DNA of 64,000 nt from Pseudomonas sp. SL4(2022) (GTDB lineage: Bacteria; Pseudomonadota; Gammaproteobacteria; Pseudomonadales; Pseudomonadaceae): NCBI RefSeq assembly GCF_026625725.1, contig NZ_CP113060.1, forward strand, positions 3,354,001-3,418,000, given 5' to 3'. Under the pieces are notes generated by a model. It saw only the letters and a list, made by a program, of their open reading frames with translations, was not told the DNA's origin and searched no databases. Below, in pieces: positions 1 to 10,779 of the stretch (position 1 is its first letter; each line of letters opens with the position of its first letter). A program made the position numbers and the translations under genes.

Positions 1-3000
1 GAGCGCAACAAGATTCGCGTGTTCCTGCGCCGCGATCCGTACGGCCGCTTCTGCTACTGCCTGGCCTATGTGCCACGCGATGTGTACTCCACCGAAACCC
101 GCATGAAGATCCAGCAGGTGCTGATGGAGCGCCTGCAGGCCACCGATTGCGAATTCTGGACCTTCTTCTCCGAGTCAGTGCTGGCGCGGGTGCAGTTCAT
201 CCTCAAAGTCGATCCGGCCAAGCGTGTGCAGATTGACCCGCTGCGCCTGGAGAAAGAAGTCATCCAGGCGTGCCGTTCGTGGAAGGACGATTACACCAGC
301 CTGATCGTCGAGAGCCTCGGCGAAGCTCAGGGCACCGAAGTGCTCAGCGAATTCCCGGGTGGTTTCCCTGCCGGTTACCGCGAGCGTTTTGCTCCGCACT
401 CGGCCGTGGTAGACATGCAGCACCTGCTCAGCCTGGACAGTCAGCGGCAGTTGGTGATGAGCTTCTACCAACCGCTGAGCCAGAGTGATCAGCAGTTGCA
501 TTGCAAGCTGTATCACGCCGATACACCGTTGCCACTGTCAGATGTGTTGCCGATTCTGGAAAACCTTGGCCTGCGCGTACTCGGTGAATTCCCCTATAAG
601 TTGCGGCATTCGGATGGGCGGGAATTCTGGATTCATGATTTTGCTTTTACCTATGCCGAGGGGTTGGATGTTGATATCCAACAACTCAATGACACCTTGC
701 AGGACGCTTTCGTCAACATCGTCGGCGGCGCGGCGGAGAACGACGGCTTCAACCGTCTGGTGCTGATGGCCGCCATGCCCTGGCGTGATGTGGCGCTGCT
801 GCGCGCCTATGCCCGCTACCTCAAGCAGATTCGCCTGGGCTTTGACCTCAGTTACATCGCCAGCACCCTGGCCAATCACGCCGATATTGCCAAGGAACTG
901 GTGCGCCTGTTCAAAACGCGTTTCTACCTGGCGCGCAAGCTCACCGCCGATGATCTGGAAGACAAGCAGCAGAAGCTTGAGCAGGCGATTCTCGCCGCGC
1001 TGGACAACGTTGCGGTGCTCAACGAAGACCGCATCCTGCGTCGTTATCTGGACCTGATCAAAGCCACCCTGCGCACTAACTTCTACCAGACCGACGCGTC
1101 TGGACAGAACAAGTCCTACTTCAGCTTCAAGCTCAACCCGCGGGCGATTCCGGATATTCCGCGGCCCACGCCAAAGTTCGAAATCTTCGTCTACTCGCCG
1201 CGTGTTGAAGGCGTGCACCTGCGCTTTGGTGACGTCGCCCGTGGCGGCCTGCGTTGGTCGGATCGTGAGGAAGACTTCCGCACCGAGGTGCTGGGCCTGG
1301 TCAAGGCACAGCAGGTGAAGAACGCGGTCATCGTGCCGATGGGTGCCAAGGGCGGTTTTATCCCACGGCGCCTGCCGCTGGGGGGCTCGCGTGATGACGT
1401 GCTGGCTGAAGGCATTGCCTGCTACCGCATTTTTATCAGCGGCCTGCTGGACATCACCGACAACCTCAAAGACGGTGCCGTGGTGCCGCCGCAGAATGTG
1501 GTGCGTCACGATGGCGACGATCCCTACCTGGTGGTGGCGGCCGACAAAGGTACAGCGACCTTCTCCGACATCGCCAACGGCATTGCCCAGGACTATGGCT
1601 TCTGGCTGGACGATGCTTTCGCTTCGGGCGGTTCAGCCGGTTACGACCACAAAGGCATGGGCATCACCGCCAAGGGTGGCTGGGTCTCGGTGCAGCGTCA
1701 CTTCCGTGAGCGCGGTATCGACGTGCAGAAGGACAACGTTACGGTGATCGGTATCGGTGATATGGCCGGTGACGTGTTCGGCAACGGTTTGCTGCTCTCG
1801 GAAAGCCTGCAGTTGGTCGCTGCCTTCAACCATATGCATATCTTTATCGACCCCAACCCGGATGCGGCGAAGAGTTTTATCGAGCGCAAACGGCTGTTTG
1901 ATCTGCCGCGCTCCAGCTGGGCCGATTACGACGCCAAGCTGATCTCCGCGGGCGGTGGGATCTTCCTGCGCAGCGCCAAGAGCATCGCCATCAGTCCGCA
2001 GATGAAAGAACGCTTTGATATCAGCGCCGACAAGCTGGCCCCGACCGAGCTGCTCAACGCGCTGCTCAAGGCGCCGGTGGACCTGCTGTGGAACGGCGGC
2101 ATCGGCACCTACGTGAAATCCAGCAAGGAAAGCCACGCCGATGTCGGCGACAAGGCCAACGACCTGCTACGTGTGGATGGTCGCGAACTGCGTGCCAAGG
2201 TGGTGGGTGAGGGCGGCAACCTGGGTATGACCCAACTGGGTCGCGTCGAGTACGGCCTCAATGGCGGCAAGAGCAACACCGACTTTATCGACAACGCGGG
2301 GGGGGTGGACTGCTCCGACCACGAGGTAAACATCAAGATCCTGCTCGGCGAAATCGTCGGTGCGGGTGATATGACCGGCAAGCAACGCAACAAGCTGCTG
2401 GTGGAAATGACCGATGCAGTCGGCGGCCTGGTGTTGGGCAACAACTACAAGCAGACCCAGGCGTTGTCGCTGGCCGAGCGCCGTGCGCGTGAGCGGGTTG
2501 GCGAGTACAAGCGCTTGATGACGGATCTGGAAGCGGCGGGCAAACTGGACCGCGCGCTGGAGTTCCTGCCCACCGACGATGAACTCAACGAGCGCGCCGC
2601 CAATGGCTTGGGCTTGACCCGGCCGGAGCTGTCGGTGCTGATCTCTTATAGCAAGATCGACCTCAAGGAAGCCCTGTTGAAATCCCTGGTACCGGATGAC
2701 GAGTACCTGGCCCGTGAGATGGAAACCGCCTTCCCGCCGTTGCTGGCGAAGAAGTTTGGTGAGCCGATGCGTCGTCATCGTCTCAAGCGCGAAATTGTCA
2801 GCACACAGATTGCCAACGATCTGGTCAACCACATGGGTATCACCTTTGTGCAGCGCCTGAAGGAATCCACCGGCATGAGCGCAGCGAATGTCGCCGGCGC
2901 CTATGTGATCGTGCGTGATCTGTTCCGTCTGCCGCACTGGTGGCAGCAGATCGAGGCGCTGGACTACCAGGTGCCTGCCGAGCTGCAACTGCAGTTGATG

Positions 3001-3639
3001 GACGAGCTGATGCGCCTGGGGCGCCGTGCGACCCGCTGGTTCCTGCGCAGCCGTCGCAACGAGCTGGATGCGGCCCGCGATGTGGCGCATTTCGCGCCGC
3101 GCATCGAAGCATTGGTTGGTCGACTCGACGAACTGCTTGAAGGTCCGGCCCGTGAACAGTGGCTGGCCCGCTTCCAGGGGTATGTCGAAGCCGGTGTGCC
3201 GGAAGAACTGGCGCGTGTGGTCGCCGGCACCAGCCACTTGTACACCCTGTTGCCGATCATTGAGGCGGCGGATGTAACAGGCAAGGATGCTGGAGAGGTG
3301 GCCACCGCCTACTTCGCCACCGGTGGAGCGCTGGAGCTGTCCTGGTATCTGCAGCAGATCACCAGCCTGCCGGTGGAAAACAACTGGCAAGCCCTGGCCC
3401 GTGAAGCCTTCCGCGATGACCTGGACTGGCAGCAACGCGCCATCACCGTCTCGGTACTGCAAATGGCCGAAGGCCCGGCGGATATCGAAGAGCGGGTCGG
3501 CGTGTGGCTGGACCAACACCGCCGTCTGGTTGATCGCTGGAAGGTCATGCTCGGCGAGCTACGTGCGGCCACCAACACCGATTACGCCATGTACGCTGTG
3601 GCTAACCGCGAGTTGATGGACCTGGCACAGAGCGCTTGA
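1..3639 (+). CDS. gdhB: NAD-specific glutamate dehydrogenase, C-terminal part (5' end outside window)
   Basis: Large-type NAD-dependent glutamate dehydrogenase, which deaminates glutamate to 2-oxoglutarate in the cytosol. The frame is open from base 1, so the window holds 1212 residues of a protein that is about 1600 residues in Pseudomonas; roughly the first 400 are missing. The dehydrogenase core is visible as FGDVARGGLRWSDR, then VPMGAKGGF with the catalytic-type lysine, then LLDITDN and GIGDMAGDVFGNG of the nucleotide-binding domain. A G8 run near 2300 does not break the frame. The gene is convergent with rnt and ends just before a strong terminator. The family call is secure from the motifs and the great length. 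Confidence 0.95.
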   Translation, partial: ERNKIRVFLRRDPYGRFCYCLAYVPRDVYSTETRMKIQQVLMERLQATDCEFWTFFSESVLARVQFILKVDPAKRVQIDPLRLEKEVIQACRSWKDDYTSLIVESLGEAQGTEVLSEFPGGFPAGYRERFAPHSAVVDMQHLLSLDSQRQLVMSFYQPLSQSDQQLHCKLYHADTPLPLSDVLPILENLGLRVLGEFPYKLRHSDGREFWIHDFAFTYAEGLDVDIQQLNDTLQDAFVNIVGGAAENDGFNRLVLMAAMPWRDVALLRAYARYLKQIRLGFDLSYIASTLANHADIAKELVRLFKTRFYLARKLTADDLEDKQQKLEQAILAALDNVAVLNEDRILRRYLDLIKATLRTNFYQTDASGQNKSYFSFKLNPRAIPDIPRPTPKFEIFVYSPRVEGVHLRFGDVARGGLRWSDREEDFRTEVLGLVKAQQVKNAVIVPMGAKGGFIPRRLPLGGSRDDVLAEGIACYRIFISGLLDITDNLKDGAVVPPQNVVRHDGDDPYLVVAADKGTATFSDIANGIAQDYGFWLDDAFASGGSAGYDHKGMGITAKGGWVSVQRHFRERGIDVQKDNVTVIGIGDMAGDVFGNGLLLSESLQLVAAFNHMHIFIDPNPDAAKSFIERKRLFDLPRSSWADYDAKLISAGGGIFLRSAKSIAISPQMKERFDISADKLAPTELLNALLKAPVDLLWNGGIGTYVKSSKESHADVGDKANDLLRVDGRELRAKVVGEGGNLGMTQLGRVEYGLNGGKSNTDFIDNAGGVDCSDHEVNIKILLGEIVGAGDMTGKQRNKLLVEMTDAVGGLVLGNNYKQTQALSLAERRARERVGEYKRLMTDLEAAGKLDRALEFLPTDDELNERAANGLGLTRPELSVLISYSKIDLKEALLKSLVPDDEYLAREMETAFPPLLAKKFGEPMRRHRLKREIVSTQIANDLVNHMGITFVQRLKESTGMSAANVAGAYVIVRDLFRLPHWWQQIEALDYQVPAELQLQLMDELMRLGRRATRWFLRSRRNELDAARDVAHFAPRIEALVGRLDELLEGPAREQWLARFQGYVEAGVPEELARVVAGTSHLYTLLPIIEAADVTGKDAGEVATAYFATGGALELSWYLQQITSLPVENNWQALAREAFRDDLDWQQRAITVSVLQMAEGPADIEERVGVWLDQHRRLVDRWKVMLGELRAATNTDYAMYAVANRELMDLAQSA

Positions 3640-3680
3640 TAAAGGCAGCGCAGGCTTGTCCTGCGCTGCCTGCAGTATTA

Positions 3681-3707
3681 AAAAGCCCCGCGATTGCGGG
3701 GCTTTTT
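3681..3707. terminator. Bidirectional rho-independent terminator between gdhB and rnt
   Basis: Perfect stem AAAAGCCCCGC / GCGGGGCTTTT around a GATT loop, with T runs on both strands. It lies between convergent gdhB and rnt and can serve both. Confidence 0.9.
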
Positions 3708-3739
3708 TATGCGCGATGGATATGCGGCGACTATGGTTG

Positions 3740-4414
3740 TCAGTCGTCGAAATCCATCCAGCCGCCCATCTCTTTCCAGCGGTTGACGATGCCGCAGAAC
3801 AGTTCGGCGGTTTTCTCAGTGTCGTAACGGGCCGAGTGTGCTTCCTTGCCATCGAAATCGATGCCAGCGGCCTGGCAGGCCTTGGCCAGTACGGTCTGGC
3901 CGTAAGCCAGGCCAGCCAGGGTGGCGGTATCGAAGCTGGAGAACGGGTGGAACGGGTTGCGTTTGATGCCGCAGCGCGTCACGGCCGCATTGAGAAAACC
4001 CAGGTCGAAGCTGCTGTTGTGCCCGACCAGAATCGCCCGTTTGCAGCTGTTGGCCTTCAACGACTTGCGCAGCCCTTTGAAGATCTCGCCAAGGGCATGC
4101 TCTTCACTCACCGCCATGCGCAACGGGTGATCGAGCTTGATACCGGTGAAGTCCAGTGCCGCTTGTTCGATATTCGCGCCTGCGAACGGCTCGATACGAA
4201 AGAAGTGGGTGTGTTCCGGATAAAGAAAACCGCCTTCATCCATGCCGATGGTGGTAGCGGCAATCTCCAGCAGGGCATCGGTGGCGCAGTTGAAACCACC
4301 GGTTTCCACGTCCACGACTACCGGCAAGTAGCCACGAAAGCGTGTCGCCATCGGGTGGCGTGGGCCGGAGTGCGGGCTGCTCTCGAGCTCGTCGTCGTAC
4401 AGGTCTTCACTCAC
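3740..4414 (-). CDS. rnt: Ribonuclease T
   Basis: DEDDh 3'-5' exoribonuclease that trims tRNA and other stable RNA 3' ends. The 224-residue protein shows VVDVETGG (D35, E37, ExoI motif), a central [10 protein letters not shown] (ExoII) and the C-terminal [14 protein letters not shown] (ExoIII, His and Asp), the full DEDDh set. Its start codon overlaps the pyrC stop in an ATGA junction, so the two are translationally linked, as in P. aeruginosa. Confidence 0.95.
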   Translation of the reverse strand: MSEDLYDDELESSPHSGPRHPMATRFRGYLPVVVDVETGGFNCATDALLEIAATTIGMDEGGFLYPEHTHFFRIEPFAGANIEQAALDFTGIKLDHPLRMAVSEEHALGEIFKGLRKSLKANSCKRAILVGHNSSFDLGFLNAAVTRCGIKRNPFHPFSSFDTATLAGLAYGQTVLAKACQAAGIDFDGKEAHSARYDTEKTAELFCGIVNRWKEMGGWMDFDD

Positions 4415-5457
4415 GCTTGGCGCTCCAGCAGACGCCAGCGCAGGGTTTCACCGGCGCGCAGCGGGATAACGGTTTGCTCGCCCAGTGGCAGGCTGGCAGG
4501 TGCAGTCCAGTCTTCACGCACCAGGGTGATGCTGTCGCTGTTGCGCGGCAGGCCATAGAAATCCGGGCCGTTCAGGCTGGCGAAGGCTTCCAGCTTATCC
4601 AGCGCGTTGCGCTGCTCGAAGGCCTCGGCATACAGCTCGATGGCCGCATAGGCGGTGTAGCAACCGGCGCAGCCGCAGGCTGCTTCTTTGGCGTGCTTGG
4701 CGTGCGGCGCCGAGTCGGTGCCGAGGAAGAACTTGGCGTTGCCACTGGTGGCCGCATCCAGCAGGGCATCCTGGTGGGTGTTGCGCTTGAGGATCGGCAG
4801 GCAATAGAAGTGTGGGCGGATGCCGCCAACCAGCATGTGGTTGCGGTTGTACAGCAGGTGATGGGCGGTGATGGTGGCACCTACGTTGGCCGAGGCGCCT
4901 TGTACGAACTCCACCGCATCGCGCGTGGTGATGTGCTCGAACACCACTTTCAGGGTCGGGAAGCGCTCGACCACACGGCTCAGGTGTTCGCCGATAAAGA
5001 TCTTCTCGCGGTCGAATACATCGATCTCGCTGCGCGTCACTTCGCCGTGTACCAGCAGTGGTAGGCCGACTTCAGCCATGGCTTCGAGCACCGGGAAAAT
5101 CTTGTCGATGCTGGTCACGCCAGAATCGGAGTTGGTGGTCGCGCCGGCCGGGTAGAGCTTGGCCGCATGCACAAAGTCCGAGGCTTTGGCTGTGCGAATG
5201 TCTTCAGGCTGGGTCAGGTCGGTGAGGTACAGCACCATCAGCGGCTCGAAACGGCTGCCCGCAGGGCGGGCGCTGAGAATGCGCTGGCGATAGGCATCCG
5301 CTTCGCTTGCGTTGCGTACCGGCGGCACCAGGTTGGGCATGATGATGGCGCGTCCGAAGGTGCGGGCTACATCGGCGACGGTGTGGGGCAGAACGCCACC
5401 GTCGCGCAGGTGGATGTGCCAGTCGTCGGGACGCAGCAGGGTAAGGCGGTCAGTCAT
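4411..5457 (-). CDS. pyrC: Dihydroorotase
   Basis: Zinc amidohydrolase that closes carbamoyl-aspartate to dihydroorotate in pyrimidine synthesis. The 348-residue length fits the short homodimeric class II (E. coli PyrC-like) enzyme. Visible sites are DWHIHLRDG (metal ligands H14 and H16), [12 protein letters not shown] with the carbamylated-lysine position, LLVHGEVT, and FLGTDSAPH with the catalytic aspartate. It is the first gene of the pyrC-rnt pair and diverges from motY. Confidence 0.95.
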   Translation of the reverse strand: MTDRLTLLRPDDWHIHLRDGGVLPHTVADVARTFGRAIIMPNLVPPVRNASEADAYRQRILSARPAGSRFEPLMVLYLTDLTQPEDIRTAKASDFVHAAKLYPAGATTNSDSGVTSIDKIFPVLEAMAEVGLPLLVHGEVTRSEIDVFDREKIFIGEHLSRVVERFPTLKVVFEHITTRDAVEFVQGASANVGATITAHHLLYNRNHMLVGGIRPHFYCLPILKRNTHQDALLDAATSGNAKFFLGTDSAPHAKHAKEAACGCAGCYTAYAAIELYAEAFEQRNALDKLEAFASLNGPDFYGLPRNSDSITLVREDWTAPASLPLGEQTVIPLRAGETLRWRLLERQA

Positions 5458-5673
5458 GGAAGCTTCCAGGCGGGCAAAACGTGGCGAGAATGCTACCGGA
5501 AAAGCCCCGTGGCAGCACGTTGAAAGCAGGCGTGTTGGACAAACTCGGATGGATGTCGATGGCTACCGCCTGGCCGCTTCCTGGGATGGCGGCACCTGAG
5601 CGTGGCTGCGTGCTCAAGTTTTCTGGCGCGGCACCGATAGACAGAAGGTAAGCCGTATTCCCTGGAGTCTGTC

Positions 5674-6591
5674 GTGCGACCCTACCCACTCGCAGTGCTT
5701 TGCCTGCTGGCAAGCCAGTCGGCCCTTGCTATCAGCTTCCAGACTCGTCTGGAGAAGATCGAGTGGCAGGTTGAAGGTGATCAGTTCGAGTGCCGCCTGT
5801 CGCAACCTATCACCGATTTCGGCTCCGGGGTGTTTGTGCGGCGAGCTGGGGAGCAGGTGATATTCAGTCTCAAGGCCCGCGAGCGCTGGATGAGCAAAGG
5901 CAACGCGACGCTGTTGGCTGCTGCTGCACCGTGGCAGCCAGGGCGAGGGGACATCAATCTCGGCTCGGTCAATGTGCTGTCGGCCGAAGTGCTGTTCAAC
6001 AGTTCTCAAGAGCAGGGTGTGCGGTTATTGACTGGATTGCTTGAGGGGCGCAGCCCTGTGGTACGACACCGTACAGCCATGGGCGGTGACAGTATTGAAG
6101 TGCGTCTACTACCGGCCAAATTCGATAAGGCGTATGACGAGTACCTCGCGTGCACCGCAAAGTTGCTGCCGGTGAATTTTGATCAGGTACGCAAGAGCTT
6201 GGTGGGTTTTCCGGGGGGGGGCATCGTCCTGGAACCGCTCGCACAAGCCAAGCTTGATATCATTTTGAGCTACCTCAAGGCTGATCCCAGTGTTAATCGA
6301 ATTCAGCTTGACGGCCATGCGGACAACAGCGGCAATCGCCTGACGAACCGCGATATGTCACGGCGCCGGGCACTGGCGGTGATGGAGTACCTCAAGGCTA
6401 ATGGTATTCCGGCTGAGCAGATCACCATGCGTTTCCATGGCGAGCGTTATCCCCTTGCACCCAATACCAACGAAGCCAACCGGGCGAAGAACCGCCGGGT
6501 GACCATTCTGCTTGATCGTGTGCCTGAGGCGGCAGTGCCGCCCGAAGCAACGCCTGCACCCACTGCTGCGGAGCCTGCAGCCACCTCCTGA
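5674..6591 (+). CDS. motY: Flagellar motor T-ring protein MotY (OmpA-like)
   Basis: The 305-residue exported protein has a Sec signal peptide ending near SALA, an N-terminal ~150-residue MotY-specific domain and a C-terminal OmpA-like peptidoglycan-binding domain (LDGHADNSGNRLTNRDMSRRRA, then NRAKNRRV). In Pseudomonas and Vibrio, MotY forms the T ring that anchors stators around the flagellar motor. Placement between pyrC and argG is the P. aeruginosa order, which favours MotY over a generic OmpA lipoprotein; there is no lipobox. The start codon is GTG. A G8 run near 6213 leaves the frame open. The tail is Pro/Ala/Glu rich. Confidence 0.88.
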   Translation: MRPYPLAVLCLLASQSALAISFQTRLEKIEWQVEGDQFECRLSQPITDFGSGVFVRRAGEQVIFSLKARERWMSKGNATLLAAAAPWQPGRGDINLGSVNVLSAEVLFNSSQEQGVRLLTGLLEGRSPVVRHRTAMGGDSIEVRLLPAKFDKAYDEYLACTAKLLPVNFDQVRKSLVGFPGGGIVLEPLAQAKLDIILSYLKADPSVNRIQLDGHADNSGNRLTNRDMSRRRALAVMEYLKANGIPAEQITMRFHGERYPLAPNTNEANRAKNRRVTILLDRVPEAAVPPEATPAPTAAEPAATS

Positions 6592-6722
6592 TGCATGCTG
6601 TTCATCCGTTGTCCAACAATTAACCGTCGCTTGGTCATCACAAGCTGTCGCGCCTCTATAAATCAGACGGCATGGGCAGTAGAATCGTCGGTTTTCCCGC
6701 ACAACCCCGTGGAGTTGATGGC

Positions 6723-7940
6723 ATGGCCGACGTAAACAAGGTAGTCCTGGCATATTCCGGTGGCCTGGACACTTCCGTGATCCTCAAGTGGCTGCAAGAT
6801 ACCTATAACTGCGAAGTGGTGACCTTCACCGCAGATCTCGGCCAGGGTGAGGAAGTCGAGCCGGCACGTGCCAAGGCTCAGGCCATGGGCGTCAAGGAAA
6901 TCTACATCGACGACCTGCGCGAAGAATTTGTGCGTGACTTCGTTTACCCGATGTTCCGTGCCAACACCGTTTACGAAGGTGAGTACCTGCTGGGCACGTC
7001 CATTGCCCGTCCACTGATCGCCAAGCGCCTGATCGAAATCGCCAACGAGACTGGTGCAGACGCCATCTCCCACGGTGCCACCGGCAAAGGCAACGACCAG
7101 GTTCGTTTCGAACTGGGCGCCTACGCGCTCAAGCCCGGCGTGAAAGTCATCGCCCCGTGGCGCGAGTGGGACCTGCTCTCGCGTGAGAAGCTGATGGACT
7201 ACGCCGAGAAGCACGCCATCCCAATCGAGCGTCACGGCAAGAAGAAGTCGCCGTACTCCATGGATGCCAACCTGTTGCACATCTCCTATGAAGGCGGCGT
7301 GCTGGAAGACACCTGGACCGAGCACGAAGAAGACATGTGGCGCTGGACTAAATCGCCAGAAGCCGCACCGGACACCCCGACCTACATCGAGCTGACTTAC
7401 CGCAAGGGCGATATCGTTGCCATCGACGGCAAGGAAATGAGCCCGGCGACCGTATTGGCTGAGCTGAACCGCATTGGTGGTGAGAACGGTATCGGTCGTC
7501 TGGATATCGTCGAGAACCGTTTTGTCGGGATGAAGTCCCGTGGCTGCTACGAGACCCCCGGCGGCACCATCATGCTCAAGGGCCACCGTGCCATTGAGTC
7601 GATCACCCTGGATCGCGAAGTGGCTCACCTGAAAGACGAGCTGATGCCGAAGTACGCCAGCCTGATCTATAACGGTTTCTGGTGGAGCCCTGAGCGTCTG
7701 ATGCTGCAACAGATGATCGACGCCTCGCAGGCCAACGTGAACGGCGTGGTGCGCATGAAGCTGTACAAAGGCAACGTGATCATCACCGGCCGTAAGTCCG
7801 ACGATTCGCTGTTTGACGCCAATATCGCCACCTTCGAAGAAGACGGCGGCGCTTACAACCAGGCCGACGCTGGCGGCTTTATCAAACTCAATGCACTGCG
7901 CATGCGCATCGCGGCGGGTAAAGGGCGCAAGATGCTCTGA
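6723..7940 (+). CDS. argG: Argininosuccinate synthase
   Basis: ATP-dependent ligation of citrulline and aspartate, the penultimate step of arginine synthesis. The start at 6723 ([18 protein letters not shown]) gives the usual 405 residues and has a GGAG ribosome site 10 bases upstream; an in-frame start at 6672 would add a tail absent from the family. The PP-loop AYSGGLDTS and the later [15 protein letters not shown] are diagnostic. It is followed by a terminator and then gloA, the P. aeruginosa order. Confidence 0.97.
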   Translation: MADVNKVVLAYSGGLDTSVILKWLQDTYNCEVVTFTADLGQGEEVEPARAKAQAMGVKEIYIDDLREEFVRDFVYPMFRANTVYEGEYLLGTSIARPLIAKRLIEIANETGADAISHGATGKGNDQVRFELGAYALKPGVKVIAPWREWDLLSREKLMDYAEKHAIPIERHGKKKSPYSMDANLLHISYEGGVLEDTWTEHEEDMWRWTKSPEAAPDTPTYIELTYRKGDIVAIDGKEMSPATVLAELNRIGGENGIGRLDIVENRFVGMKSRGCYETPGGTIMLKGHRAIESITLDREVAHLKDELMPKYASLIYNGFWWSPERLMLQQMIDASQANVNGVVRMKLYKGNVIITGRKSDDSLFDANIATFEEDGGAYNQADAGGFIKLNALRMRIAAGKGRKML

Positions 7941-7963
7941 TAGACTCAGCGCCTGAGCCTACC

Positions 7964-7988
7964 AAGCCCCGGCCATAAGCCGGGGTTT
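7964..7988 (+). terminator. Terminator-like hairpin after argG
   Basis: Stem CCCCGGC / GCCGGGG with a CATAA loop, followed by a short TTT. It separates argG from gloA. Confidence 0.7.
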
Positions 7989-8034
7989 GCATTTATAGGT
8001 CCGTGTCGTCGGGCCAGTGATGAGGAGAGAACAG

Positions 8035-8427
8035 ATGAGACTGCTGCACACCATGCTGCGCGTGGGCGATATGGATAAATCCATCGCGTTCTACACCGAA
8101 GTGCTGGGCATGACCCTGCTACGTCGTAAGGACTATCCCGAAGGGCAGTTCACTCTGGCATTCGTCGGTTACGGTGACGAGGCGCACAACAGCGTGATCG
8201 AACTGACCCATAACTGGGGCGTGGACAGTTACGAGTTGGGCACCGGCTATGGCCATATCGCTTTGGAAGTGGCCGATGTGTACAAGGCTTGCGAAGACAT
8301 TCGCACCCGCGGCGGCAAGATCACCCGTGAGCCGGGCCCCATGAAGCACGGCACCAGCATTCTGGCGTTTGTTGAAGACCCGGATGGCTACAAAATCGAG
8401 CTGTTGTCGCCTTCGCGCGCGGACTGA
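8035..8427 (+). CDS. gloA: Lactoylglutathione lyase (glyoxalase I)
   Basis: Metal-dependent isomerase of the VOC fold that turns the methylglyoxal-glutathione hemithioacetal into S-lactoylglutathione. The start at 8035 ([13 protein letters not shown]) gives 130 residues, the short Ni-type class, with a GAGGAG site just upstream; the in-frame ATG at 8017 overlaps that site. Metal ligands are visible as H5, E56-type [16 protein letters not shown] and YKIELLS. Confidence 0.95.
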   Translation: MRLLHTMLRVGDMDKSIAFYTEVLGMTLLRRKDYPEGQFTLAFVGYGDEAHNSVIELTHNWGVDSYELGTGYGHIALEVADVYKACEDIRTRGGKITREPGPMKHGTSILAFVEDPDGYKIELLSPSRAD

Positions 8428-8467
8428 TAGCCGCTGATGGCTAAAGGTCAGCCCCGTGTCGCGTCAT

Positions 8468-8495
8468 AAAAAAGCCCCGCAGATGCGGGGCTTTT
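8468..8495. terminator. Bidirectional terminator between gloA and the small PA3496-type gene
   Basis: Stem AAAAGCCCCGC / GCGGGGCTTTT with an AGAT loop and A/T runs on both sides, between convergent genes. It is nearly the same module as the gdhB terminator. Confidence 0.88.
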
Positions 8496-8509
8496 CGTTG
8501 CTGGCGGGT

Positions 8510-8689
8510 TTAGAGGTCGAAGTCGTATTCGGCCAATTGCTTGTGCAAGCGTCGCTCTTCGAGGAAGTTGTCGATGATGCGGCGCTTGGTCAGGTTGGTT
8601 TTGGCTACTTCTACCGGCGCTTCTGTTTCATCCGCTTCTTCGGCAACAAAATCTTCGTCGAGCTCAAGATCTTCTTTATCAGTGCTCAT
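8510..8689 (-). CDS. Small acidic protein of the PA3496 family
   Basis: A 59-residue protein with an acidic N-terminal half (DKEDLELDEDFVAEEADE) and a basic C-terminal segment (KRRIIDNFLEERRLHKQL). It resembles the small protein encoded beside nth in Pseudomonas, which I recall being labelled a putative envelope-integrity protein; the function is not visible in the sequence. ATG 8689 is preferred over an upstream GTG because GGAG lies 8 bases before it. It sits at the end of the rnf-nth unit after a ~107-base gap. Confidence 0.7.
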   Translation of the reverse strand: MSTDKEDLELDEDFVAEEADETEAPVEVAKTNLTKRRIIDNFLEERRLHKQLAEYDFDL

Positions 8690-8796
8690 GTGTTTCACTC
8701 CAGGCTACAAGGGCCATTTGCGCACCTTATAACGGCAAAACCTGGTCGGGTAAAAAAGATTTTTTCAATCAGCTTATTGAGCAGATGAATAGCGGC

Positions 8797-9435
8797 TCAA
8801 TCGTCGGAGGTTTTCTGTTTGTATTCGCATAGATCTTCGATACGGCAGCTGCCGCAACGTGGCTTGCGCGCCTGGCACACATAGCGGCCATGCAGGATCA
8901 GCCAGTGGTGCGAGTCGAGCAGAAATTCCTTGGGCACAAACTTCATCAGCTTCTTTTCCACCTCCAGCACGTTCTTGCCGGGGGCGATGCCGGTGCGGTT
9001 GCTGACACGGAAGATGTGCGTGTCCACCGCCATCGCCAGCTGGCGAAACGCCGTGTTGAGTACCACGTTGGCGGTCTTGCGGCCGACGCCGGGCAGGGCT
9101 TCGAGGTCTTCGCGGTTGTCCGGCACCTGGCTGCCATGTTTCTCGATCAGGATGCGGCAGGCCTCGATGACGTTCTTCGCCTTGCTGTTATACAAGCCGA
9201 TGGTCTTGATGTATTCGCTCAGCCCCTCGACGCCGAGTGCGTAAATCGCCTCGGGCGTATTGGCCACCGGGAACAGCTTGGCGGTGGCCTTGTTCACGCT
9301 GACGTCGGTGGCCTGGGCAGACAGCGTCACCGCGACCAGCAGTTCAAACGGCGTGCTGTAGGCCAGTTCGGTCTTGGGTTCGGGGTTGTCTTCGTGCAGG
9401 CGGCGGAAGATTTCATAGCGCTTGGCTGCGTTCAC
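8797..9435 (-). CDS. nth: Endonuclease III (DNA glycosylase/AP lyase)
   Basis: Base-excision repair enzyme for oxidised pyrimidines. The 212-residue protein has the helix-hairpin-helix [12 protein letters not shown] with the catalytic lysine, the following [11 protein letters not shown] with the catalytic aspartate, and a C-terminal [4Fe-4S] cluster signature [17 protein letters not shown] (C-X6-C-X2-C-X5-C). Its start overlaps the rnfE stop by 4 bases, so it is the last gene of the rnf unit, an arrangement conserved in many gammaproteobacteria. Confidence 0.96.
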   Translation of the reverse strand: MNAAKRYEIFRRLHEDNPEPKTELAYSTPFELLVAVTLSAQATDVSVNKATAKLFPVANTPEAIYALGVEGLSEYIKTIGLYNSKAKNVIEACRILIEKHGSQVPDNREDLEALPGVGRKTANVVLNTAFRQLAMAVDTHIFRVSNRTGIAPGKNVLEVEKKLMKFVPKEFLLDSHHWLILHGRYVCQARKPRCGSCRIEDLCEYKQKTSDD

Positions 9436-10139
9436 TCGATCACTCCAGTGACGCGTACGCGACGGCTTTGCACGGGGGCTTCCGGTTCCTGCGCCTTGGC
9501 TTTGGCCGCGAGGTGTTCATCGATGCGGTTTTTGCCTGCCACCAGCAGGCCCAGCACCAGAAACGCCCCCGGCGGCAGGATCGCCAAGAGGAAGCCTTTG
9601 TAGTCACTGAACAGTGTCAGTTGCCAATTTGCGGCGATTGGGCCGAACAGCAGCTGCATATTGGCAAACAGTGCGCCGGTGCCGAGCAGTTCACGCACAG
9701 CCCCGATCACCACCATCACCAGGCCGAAACCAATGCCCATCATCAGCCCATCAAAGGCGGCATGGCTGACCTTGTTCTTGGCGGCAAATGCTTCGGCGCG
9801 GCCGAGGATGATGCAGTTGGTGGTGATCAGCGGAATGAAGATGCCGAGGATCTGGTACAGCTCGTAGGTGAAGGCCTGCATCAGCAACTCGGTGCAGGTG
9901 GTCAGCGCAGCGATGATCATGACAAATACGGGCAAGCGCACGGCATCGGTTACCGCATTGCGGATCAGCGACACGGCGGCATTCGAACAGGCCAGCACCA
10001 GGGCGGTGGCCAGACCCATGCCCAGGGCGTTGACCACCGAGTTGCTGACGCCCAGTAGGGGGCACAAGCCAAGCAGCTGGACCAGGCCAGGATTATTCTT
10101 CCACAGGCTATTGACGACGATTTCGCGGTAACTAGTCAT
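9432..10139 (-). CDS. rnfE: Rnf electron transport complex subunit E
   Basis: Polytopic inner-membrane subunit of the Rnf/Rsx ferredoxin:NAD+ oxidoreductase. The 235-residue protein begins [23 protein letters not shown] and carries the second conserved block [15 protein letters not shown] shared with RnfA; these cysteines hold an intramembrane iron-sulfur centre in the RnfA/E pair. Six hydrophobic segments are evident. It overlaps rnfG upstream and nth downstream. Confidence 0.95.
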   Translation of the reverse strand: MTSYREIVVNSLWKNNPGLVQLLGLCPLLGVSNSVVNALGMGLATALVLACSNAAVSLIRNAVTDAVRLPVFVMIIAALTTCTELLMQAFTYELYQILGIFIPLITTNCIILGRAEAFAAKNKVSHAAFDGLMMGIGFGLVMVVIGAVRELLGTGALFANMQLLFGPIAANWQLTLFSDYKGFLLAILPPGAFLVLGLLVAGKNRIDEHLAAKAKAQEPEAPVQSRRVRVTGVIE

Positions 10140-10779
10140 TGTCAGTCTCCTGGAACGTGAGCAGTTCTACCCGGTGCGCATCGAAATACTGCAGCGCCTT
10201 GTGCACCGCTTTGACCACGGCGCGCGGGGTGATGGTGGCCCCGGCGAATTGATCGAACTGGCCGCCGTCCTTCTTAACCGCCCAGCCGGAGTCATCCGGG
10301 CTCTGCAGCGAGGTGCCCACGAAACTGTTGATCCAGTTGTTCTTGGCCAACTCGATCTTGTCGCCCAGGCCCGGTGTCTCCTTGTGGCTGATCACCCGCA
10401 CGCCGGCCAGGCGGCCATCGGCCAGGATGCCGATCAACAGGCTGATGCTACCGCTGTAACCGTCCGGTGCTGTGGCCTGCAGGATCACCGCACTGGGTTC
10501 GCCATTGCGGGTGGCCAGGTAGGCCGGAGTAGGGCCTTTGTTGCCCAGCAATGGGTCATGAACGTTGCGGACGTTGTCCAGCAGGTGGTTGTCATAGCTG
10601 CCGGCGGGCAGAATCTGCGCCAGGGCCTGGACCTTGGCTTCACGCTGAGCGGCCTCAATGCGTTTGGCCGTACCCAGTTGCGTCGTGGCGACGATGCCCA
10701 CGGTCAGAATGGCGAAAGCCCCCAGTACCAAGGCATTTTTCAGCATGGAACGGCTGATTTCAGGCAGGGCCACGGTCAC
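10132..10779 (-). CDS. rnfG: Rnf electron transport complex subunit G (flavoprotein)
   Basis: Membrane-anchored periplasmic subunit that binds FMN covalently. The 215-residue protein has one N-terminal transmembrane helix ([18 protein letters not shown]) and the flavin attachment motif [11 protein letters not shown], in which a threonine forms the phosphoester with FMN. It overlaps rnfD and rnfE by a few bases, so it is co-translated with them. Confidence 0.95.
   Translation of the reverse strand: MTVALPEISRSMLKNALVLGAFAILTVGIVATTQLGTAKRIEAAQREAKVQALAQILPAGSYDNHLLDNVRNVHDPLLGNKGPTPAYLATRNGEPSAVILQATAPDGYSGSISLLIGILADGRLAGVRVISHKETPGLGDKIELAKNNWINSFVGTSLQSPDDSGWAVKKDGGQFDQFAGATITPRAVVKAVHKALQYFDAHRVELLTFQETDND

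Noticed and set aside
538..1509. Long minus-strand open frame (323 codons) inside gdhB
   Set aside because: Antisense shadow of a highly biased GC-rich gene; no domain, no ribosome site.
2296..2310. Possible frameshift at the G run in gdhB (also G runs near 6213, 14570, 41884)
   Set aside because: The translation continues with family motifs on both sides in every case.
2167..3519. 450-codon minus-strand open frame inside gdhB
   Set aside because: Same cause; composition is His/Gln/Arg-rich noise and it is antisense to a confirmed gene.
6663..7709. 348-codon minus-strand frame over argG
   Set aside because: Antisense to argG, no recognisable domain.
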